Origin: Adiantum capillus-veneris
Taxonomy: Eukaryota; Streptophyta; Polypodiopsida; Polypodiales; Pteridaceae
Direction: 5' to 3'
Length of the DNA: 64,000 nt
Assembly (NCBI GenBank): GCA_014529385.2
Contig: CM043959.1
Location: 85,603,029-85,667,028, forward strand
Each line of letters starts with the position of its first letter. Position 1 is the first letter of the stretch. Below the pieces are notes generated by a model. It saw nothing but the letters and a program-made list of their open reading frames with translations, was not told the origin of the DNA and ran no database searches. Below, in pieces: positions 57,580-64,000 of this stretch. A program made the translations under genes and the position numbers.

Positions 57580-57887
57580 TGCTCACGCTCTCTCTCTTCC
57601 TCTCTCATAGAGAGTCAATAGCAACTTAAAACTTGATTATGAAAAAGTTTTGTTTAAAAATGACCTAGGTACCTTATATACTAAGGCTACCATATGCTAA
57701 ACCTAATGAGTTCAAGGGGTCAAATGACTTTGTATTTATAATCTAGAAGTGCCATTGCACCTCGGCTCTGCAACTAGACTAACTACTCATTACAAATGAT
57801 GGTTTTAATCATAATCCACAACATTTCATAGATCTAAAAAATAAGGCTTTGTTGGGCTATGTTGTGCTGTTGACCCACGGATCAACA
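57580..57887 (-). repeat. Ty1/copia 3' LTR (minus strand), about 308 bp
   Basis: On the minus strand the sequence runs TGTTGATCCGTGGGTCAACA ... GAGAGCGTGAGCA, with TG...CA ends. It is immediately preceded by a PPT-like TTGGAGGGGGGAG. The sequence before the LTR reads HHVRDNMNLEGGVLIRGSTA, a typical copia polyprotein end running into the LTR. A TATAAATACAAAG box lies inside. It interrupts gag E. No 5' LTR or second target duplication was found, so the insertion is incomplete or its far end is lost. Confidence 0.75.
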
Positions 57888-57902
57888 CTCCCCCCTCCAA
57901 AT
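57888..57902 (-). promoter_or_regulatory. Polypurine tract of the copia element
   Basis: Minus strand AATTTGGAGGGGGGAG abutting the LTR start TGTTGATC. Confidence 0.75.
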
Positions 57903-58569
57903 TCATGTTGTCCCTGACATGATGTGCATTGTTTTTTTTTTTTGGCTAAAACTCACCAATTTGCAGAATTTTGAAAATTTTGAGCTTTTTTTGGCTCTCA
58001 TTGGTGTAGACCTTAAGATGTTTTTTGCCAGACTTTTCTATAAGGTTTTGTATTTTGGCGTAGCTAGTTGCCAAAGATATGCCGACTGAAGAGCTTGATG
58101 GTAGGGGAGATTGAGGGCCAAGTAGGTTTGATTGACTAGATTTTATGTAGGAGATCTAAGATCTTCACACTTCCTCATTTAGTTTTCATCTAGATTTCAA
58201 AGACCTTACCCTACTCAACAAGATGTTGTCTCCTAGCAAAACCCTAGTACATATAAGGTGTGTTGTGACATTGATACTTATTTGAAAAGTCTAGGTGGCA
58301 CTACTTAAATCACTGTTTTCTATTATATAAAAAGTTGTAAGAGATATTTCTTTTATCCGTACATGTGATATTGGAAAAAATGACCAATTAAGGTCTAAAT
58401 TTTTTTTTTGTTGAAAAAATGATAAATTAAATTTTCAAAAATTTTGCTCTCTAAATTCTTAAATTTAGATTCATTTTCTCGTCGAAAAATTGAGTAATAT
58501 TTCAAGGTCGGTGTCCAAATAAATTACACTGATGATGTGGTTGTCAATGTGATGTGGTCTTTGTTGTTG
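57903..58569. other. Non-coding DNA between copia LTR and helicase pseudogene
   Basis: No recognisable copia RT or RNase H is present on either strand. The DNA is AT-rich, with T-runs at about 57,931 and 58,400. Confidence 0.55.
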
Positions 58570-59038
58570 TTTGCTTTCTTGTGCTCCACTGCTTGTTTTT
58601 CTGTCAAACCACAACAAGAACTATGATCCATGAAAATCATACTTGATGACAAACTTTATGTTGCTTTCATTATAGGGTTATTGTCATATCTAAATTAAAA
58701 AAGAACCCAATCTCATTTAGCTTGACTCTTATCATCATGGATAGAGAAAGATCCATCCATCACTTGCTCTAACAAATCTATCAATTTTGAGTATTTGTGA
58801 TTCTCGAAAAACATTTCTTTAATCTATAGACTTGAATGATTGGTTTTCAAATCTTTTGAGTCAATGAAAACTTTGTAAGGATTTTGTAGAAATTGTCTAA
58901 CTAAACCTTCAACTTTATTAGGCCAAGTTGCACTCCAATACCAGGGGGGATAATTTTTCAAATTTGAGATTCAAAACCCATGTCTAGCATTTGATTCGCT
59001 TTATCAAGGACAAGGTATGTAACCCTGTGAATATTGGT
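58570..59038 (-). pseudogene. DEAD-box RNA helicase pseudogene (DBP2/RH20-like)
   Basis: Reading the minus strand from about 59,038: [20 protein letters not shown] and GFESQI, i.e. helicase motif II with DEAD altered to DKAN. Next come WYWSATWPNKVEGLVRQFLQ (motif III SAT), NPYKVFIDSKDLKTNHS, KYSKLIDLLEQVMDGS, SIHDDKSQAK, DWVLF, NPIMKAT and IKFVIKYDFHGS. This is the order of the DBP2/p68 (plant RH20/RH30) subfamily. About 27 residues between MDGS and SIH and about 9 after KAT are missing, and stops occur at several codons. Blocks that belong together are contiguous without introns, suggesting an mRNA-derived copy. It lies on the same strand as the copia LTR. Confidence 0.8.
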
Positions 59039-60112
59039 TTGTCTACCACTTGTGTTGGCTTTTCTTCGTTGGTGACTCCTTTGTTCCTAGTGTGATCAAA
59101 ATCACATTTGCCATTGTTAGCTTTTGTGTGATTTGTAAATCATTATACCGCTTCTACTTGATACATGACTTAATTAAAGCTTGACAAACCCTAGTTAGTT
59201 CCCCAAGTTAGTAACTTGCTTAAAAGGGCTTTATCCGACATCATTCACGATAGATGAGCTATCATAGTCCATTTGTCTCCAAAACTCATACATGATGTAC
59301 AAGGTATGTAGGTGGGTATCATTGCTTCAGCTTTGAAAAAATTGCATCTTTGTCTAGCTAGGGGTTAGACTTAAAAAACAAAAACCTTAGCTTTTATTAT
59401 ATATTTGTAGCCTCTTGACAAATTTTGACTTGATTTTGACTTGTATTTGGCTTTCCAAGCTAGCTTTTTGGATTTTAGTCTTGAAAAGGACTGATGGGCA
59501 TTGCTCGCACCTACATCTAATGATTTTGGTCAGAAAAAGAACATGTGAAAGCCAAACTACTCCTAAAAGAAGGAAAGGAAAAGTTTTTTGACTTTACAAA
59601 CCAAAAACCAAGAAGACAAAAATGGTATAGAAGAAAAAGAGAGAAAAAATTTGAAATCTAGACCTATACCATCAGTTTCTAGCAGATTACATATTTTGAT
59701 GCAGATAGATACACATGATTGTGTCACAGACAAAATCACGGGTAGATATCCTTCACACAACAAACAAGGAACATCAAAAACATCAAGGAAAATGAGAAAG
59801 GAAATGTGATCAAAACCTAAGCACTAGGATGATGAATCATCCATGACACGAGTTGAACAAAATAAAAAATATCAAGAGATGAAGAAAACTATCAAGAGTT
59901 GAAGAAACTCTAAAGGATATGTATACCACAAAAATGGAAACAACCGAGGAAGAGAGTAAAGATGTAATGAGTGTTCTATCCCAATACAAGAAATATACTC
60001 TCCACGACCGAAAGATTATAGTCAAACAACCTGTAAGGGAATTGAGAAAACATGATGAGTCATACGAAGGACCTAAAAATGCAAAGAAAATAGATCTAGC
60101 TGAACCAAGAGA
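59039..60112. other. Unassigned DNA up to CACTA-2
   Basis: No confident gene. Plus-strand open frames at 59,588-59,809 and 59,919-60,140 are Lys/Glu-rich (TTEEESKDVMSVLSQYKKYT). They could be part of a retroelement gag or tail cut by CACTA-2, but no motif decides it. Confidence 0.4.
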
Positions 60113-60139
60113 CACTACAAGAGGTTGTGTACACTTGTA

Positions 60140-60345
60140 ACGCTTTTAGCGATGGAAATACACTTGGTTTTTATAACCCCCGGCATCGCTAAGATCGTCG
60201 CTATCAACGTCGATACGGGGAAGTCGCTATAAGTGTCGCTATGGTCGTCGCTATAGCCGTCGCTATATAGCGACGCTGCAGGGCCATCAATAGCGATGCT
60301 ACAGAGCCTTATATAGCGACACTCGAGAGCCTTATATAGCGACGC
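60140..60345. repeat. Subterminal repeats of CACTA-2
   Basis: Degenerate TATAGCGACGCT / GTCGCTATAG words. Several have lost the CpG (AGCGATGCT, AGCGACACT), unlike the clean repeats of CACTA-1. Confidence 0.85.
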
Positions 60346-60735
60346 TCATGGTGGCAGGGCATTCGACCATCAACCATATTGAATGTTTCATTTGTCTATT
60401 TACTTTTGAAAAAAAGTGCAAAGGTAAATATAGACCCAAAATAGTCACCCACAAGGCAATATAATCATTAACTCCATCATCCATAGTACGTATTGTTTGC
60501 AAAATAAAGATACAAAAATGACAAGCATGAATTGATAAAAGTAAATCAATGACAATTGTACACAGCAGCAAAATCACTTGATTGTTAATCATTGCAAATG
60601 TAATAGTTACAAACCATTGTCATTATTTAAAAAATATACATGGTTTTCAAAAAGACGTATAAAAGTCGTCTCATGATACATAATCTATGTCAAAAAGAAA
60701 CTAATGATATCTAGGTATGGCTAAACTGACGTCGT

Positions 60736-62042
60736 CTAATCAGACGTCTCATCGCGTCGAAGCGGCGTATCTGTCGGATTCTGCAAAAAAGAACAATAAG
60801 ATAGCTTTTTGTAAGTATAAACATATAGCAACGTTTATAAAACAATACAATAAATAGAAAAGAATAAACCCTAATACTAACCATGCCACCGCGAGAAGTC
60901 ACGATGTCTATAAGGGCGTTTATGCCCTTCCTGCCTGCGTACTCACGCTCGTACGGTGTGGGATCACGACCTGTAAACGACCACTGTCAAAACATACAAA
61001 GAATCCATTATGTTAGAATTTCAAATCCCATAAACCCTAAACTATCAAACATAGATGTGAAAACACTTACAAAATCGGCCTCAAATGATGCCCACCCGCC
61101 GCTCTCCAAGTGGTGCGAGCTTCCTGCCTCTACTCGCGCTCTAGCTGCCTCCTTTTGGAGCTTCCACTTTTCGGGATTCTTGCGCACTTATTTCTTCGCA
61201 TGCTTCCAATCTTCTTTGGCCAGCCAATCTGGTCTGCTCCACGCATGCTTGATTGCTTTTTGCACTTCGGAGCACTTGTGCTTGCAGTATTCGCGCATTC
61301 GAACCTTCATCACATCTTCATTGAAGCGGTCATCCCGTGTTGGAACGGGAAACTGGTCATGAAGCATGCTGATGACTCTGTCTTTTAATTCATTTGGTAC
61401 TTCACTCTAGGTGTTTAGTATGTAGTGTCTAAACACCTGAGAGCAAAGACCGCGCATGCGCGCAATCACCTTCTTTCCTTCATCATCCAAGATGATGCCG
61501 CCGCTGAAGTTGACGGAGTAAGGCAAGCCCTCTCTCCGCTGACGCGTGAACCTGGGTGTCTCGAAAGGGGTCTCTAGCGGCGTGTCAACGGGGGTACGGA
61601 CGCCAGGTGTCTCCACTGGAGTCTAAGCCCTGAAGAGAGGAGTGTCCACTGGAGTGACTCCTGGAGAGGTAGCTAGTGGTGTGTAGCTGCGGGGAATGAC
61701 AGCCAGCCACGCAAAACCTGGTGTCGATGGCGATGCCATGGCTGGTGTCGGGACGGGCAAAGAAAAGGAGGGTAAAGAGCCTCATCGAGCACAAGGCGGT
61801 GTCGAAGCATCGGTGGCGCCACCCCCATAACAACCACCACCGCCACCACTAGAGCGCTCGTGCCTAGACGAGTGTGAAGATCGTCTCGTCGACACCGAAG
61901 CTTTGGAGCGCGCTGAGGACTCCAAAAGAGAGGGAGATGCAGATGGAGTAGGAACGTGTGATGGTGCGCCAGAGCGATGACGCTCCACGTACCACTGTCT
62001 CTGCTGGGGTGACGAAGAAGAAAGAAACTCCTCATCATCCAT
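60736..62042 (-). pseudogene. CACTA-2 TnpA / Transposase_24-like relic
   Basis: It aligns with the 372-aa protein of CACTA-1 from ATG 62,042 (MDDEEFLSSSSPQQRQWYVE) to the stop at 60,736, with the same three-exon layout. A frameshift or stop near 61,620-61,790, a stop replacing Lys after HYILNT (about 61,408), and another at about 61,188 (HAKK then stop) disable it. Confidence 0.88.
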
Positions 62043-62108
62043 ACTTGCATTAAACACACGAACATTTAAACTTAATATTGAATGAATGGAGTAGAAAACA
62101 TAGACAAG

Positions 62109-62117
<9 letters not shown>

Positions 62118-62164
<47 letters not shown>

Positions 62165-62200
62165 GAGAGAGAGAGAGGGAGGGAGAGAGAGAGAGAGAGA
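62118..62200. repeat. (GA)n microsatellite
   Basis: Imperfect GA/GGGA repeats upstream of the TnpA-like relic; absent from the equivalent site (before 17,200) of CACTA-1. Confidence 0.93.
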
Positions 62201-62506
62201 GGAGGTGCTCGTCGTCTCTGCTTATGAGAACATACCTAGAACATACGTACCTGGAGTGGACGTAAAGACCATTAAAAATCCAATGATGCAATGTTGCATA
62301 TAAATACAATGACGCAATGACGCAAATACTTAAAGAGCCGGAGAATCGTACAAGAACTTAAATGTGCTTGTAGCTTTGGAATGTTCAAAGGCTATCAGCA
62401 ACAGAAAGCGTTCTTCTTCTATTCAACTTGAGTGATGGAAGAGGCAAGTGCATAACTTTGAATTTACAAAACGGAGCAAAATTGTTCAAATACAATATTT
62501 ATGGCT

Positions 62507-63694
62507 TTACGAGATCTCTCTCTCATCCTCACATAGCTCATCATAACTTCCTATATCTATATAGAGCTCTCCGTGTAAACAGATGTCCTCTGTTTCATTT
62601 TGTAGATCCTCTGCATGCACCCCACAGAGAGTAGCAGCTTGATGTTCGTCTGGCACCACCTCCACGGGTTCTGACTGAGCATCTTCTCCGATCTCCTCCA
62701 TTGGTGCCGCTGTGATTAGCACATGGTAGCCTTCATACGTCCATGCACTACGAGGGGCTACCTCTATGACGTACCACCAGTTTGATGCAGACTTTGTAGG
62801 ATGAAATATCACCTACTAGAGCAGAGGAAAATGTCGCAAAACCTTTTGCGGAATTTTTGTTCCGTGGAGATCTACTCGATATCTTTCGGAATCACATTTC
62901 GGACACTTCTCCATGTCTATGTATTCCCCTTTGAAAAGAATGCAGTCATTAGGACAAGCATGGATTGAATTGTAATCCATCCCCACGTTTCGCAAAATCT
63001 TTCTTGCTTCCTCTCGAGAATCTAGCATCACATTATCAGCTGGTAGTATGTGCTCTTTGAGCAATCTACACAACATAAAAATACGGTACAATTGTGTAAA
63101 AATACATAAGATCATTATAAATTTAGAGTTTTATTAAAGTAAACTAATTGTAATAGATCACTTGAAAAGCGCTGTGACGCTAGTGTCACTCCATCCAAAC
63201 TTTGTCTGCATGTTGAGAAGAACCAGGAGCGCTTTCAATCTAGACACACGTGCTCCATTATACAATGGCGTGTCAACTTCTTTTTTCATATCATCATAGA
63301 TAAGCCTTTCTGAATCCATGATCGTCTCGATCATTTCAACAATCTCGGACTCAAACATTGCCTCGTTGGGAATGTGGTCTGCATGATCATCCCCCAAGCT
63401 GTTAGAGGCTACATCTTGTGGCCTCACATATGCTGCTTGACCAAAGCGCCTACGAACGCGTCTATTGGGTTGCAAGATTGCTGCCTGTTGGCCAACGTCA
63501 GAGTCCGACGAGTTATAATTGGCAACAACTCGATCTATAATAGAAGGATCGAACTCGCCAAATTCGTGAATGTGCTGCAAAGAAACGTGTCTTGTCCGTC
63601 GCAAAACATGCTTGCAATGGTTACAAGGACATAAGATCCTTGTTGAGAGATAGGTGTTTCGGTTGGACGGCCCCACATCCTCGTCACTACTCAT
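62507..63694 (-). pseudogene. CACTA-2 TNP2 transposase relic with internal deletion
   Basis: Exon 1 (63,694-63,158; MSSDEDVGPSNRNTYLSTRI, CPCNHCKH) and the start of exon 2 (63,065-62,820; ACPNDCILFKGEYIDMEKCP to KVLRHFPLL) are joined directly to the last exon (62,812-62,507; FHPTKSASNWWYVIEV to EREIS). The equivalent of about 2.5 kb of CACTA-1 (about 14,122-16,670), containing the catalytic core, is gone. A short non-matching filler (about 15 nt) sits at the join. Such internally deleted copies are typical non-autonomous derivatives that depend on an intact transposase. Confidence 0.92.
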
Positions 63695-63761
63695 AATGAG
63701 GGTAAAAATCTTATAGCCTGGACAACAAATTTAATCTTCTATTTTCATTCTTCGTCTTTTA

Positions 63762-63871
<110 letters not shown>

Positions 63872-64000
63872 CACACTGTAAACCACCTCACATTCTCTAG
63901 TCATGTCCAATCCCCGCACACCTCATTCTAGAGGTGCACGGAGATCAAAACCACCGGGTTATAGTCTCGTCTTTATTGGTGAATTCCTATATTTGTGGGT

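Noticed and set aside
58930-58960. Minus-strand TGGTATTGGAGTGC as a copia primer binding site
   Set aside because: It is the WYWSATW codons of the DEAD-box helicase pseudogene; no LTR end precedes it.

Overview
The window is nuclear DNA of a land plant with a large, repeat-dense genome. The evidence is plant CACTA (En/Spm) transposons, Tat-type Ty3/gypsy retrotransposons with two RNase H domains, Ty1/copia fragments, a captured heavy-metal-associated (HMA) domain of plant type, and long TC/GA and AC microsatellites. The sequence does not settle the lineage. A seed-free plant is possible, but that is a guess. I see no intact ordinary host gene, and no rRNA, tRNA or CRISPR. Almost everything recognisable is a transposable element or a gene fragment lying among them.

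Left part (1-24,591): a four-level nest. The outermost layer is an old Ty3/gypsy element, 'B' (protease at 1-485, RT/RNase H/integrase zinc finger at 20,133-22,480, integrase core at 23,512-24,591). It is split by a large Tat-type gypsy element, 'A' (486-20,132), with about 2.5 kb LTRs, PBS, pre-gag ORF, gag, pol and PPT. A's integrase zinc finger is replaced by the LTR tail and repeat-rich leader of a copia element (about 7,620-8,805). A's 3' LTR is split by a complete 7,689-bp CACTA element (11,473-19,161) with 12-bp terminal inverted repeats and a CTT target duplication. Its two spliced genes are uninterrupted: a six-exon TNP2-type transposase of 1104 aa and a three-exon TnpA/Transposase_24-like protein of 372 aa. 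It also carries a broken HMA-domain fragment of a host gene. A second insert of about 1 kb, of unknown origin, splits B's integrase.

Middle (24,592-45,861): a probable LTR of B, a minus-strand copia gag scrap, the 3' half of a second Tat element 'C' (27,308-32,071) with an internal inversion, about 8 kb of AT-rich DNA with an unidentified decayed multi-exon gene (37,455-39,230), the 5' half of a third Tat element 'D' (up to 40,789 through 44,402) with an 84-bp in-frame gag duplication, and a lone inverted LTR related to A's (44,640-45,861).

Right part (45,870-64,000): 45,870-54,611 is the least explained block. Three arrays of a palindromic minisatellite built on TATGCTAATTAGCATA surround a plus-strand HAD/FCP-like phosphatase-family gene (relic) and a minus-strand DDE-type transposase-like relic, one array filling that relic's intron. 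It may be one large DNA element. Next come a region with four nearly identical CGCG-centred palindromes of about 26-28 bp, a gypsy gag 'E' with one amber stop, a copia 3' LTR on the minus strand, a DEAD-box RNA helicase pseudogene in the same orientation as that LTR, and the start of a second, internally deleted and decayed copy of the CACTA family (60,113 to the window end).

Cross-element patterns: a short peptide ORF lies exactly 105 nt before, and in phase with, the gag ATG in both A and D. The first RNase H has lost catalytic acidic residues in A and C while the second keeps them. Nearly all premature stops in A and D can be explained by C-to-T changes.
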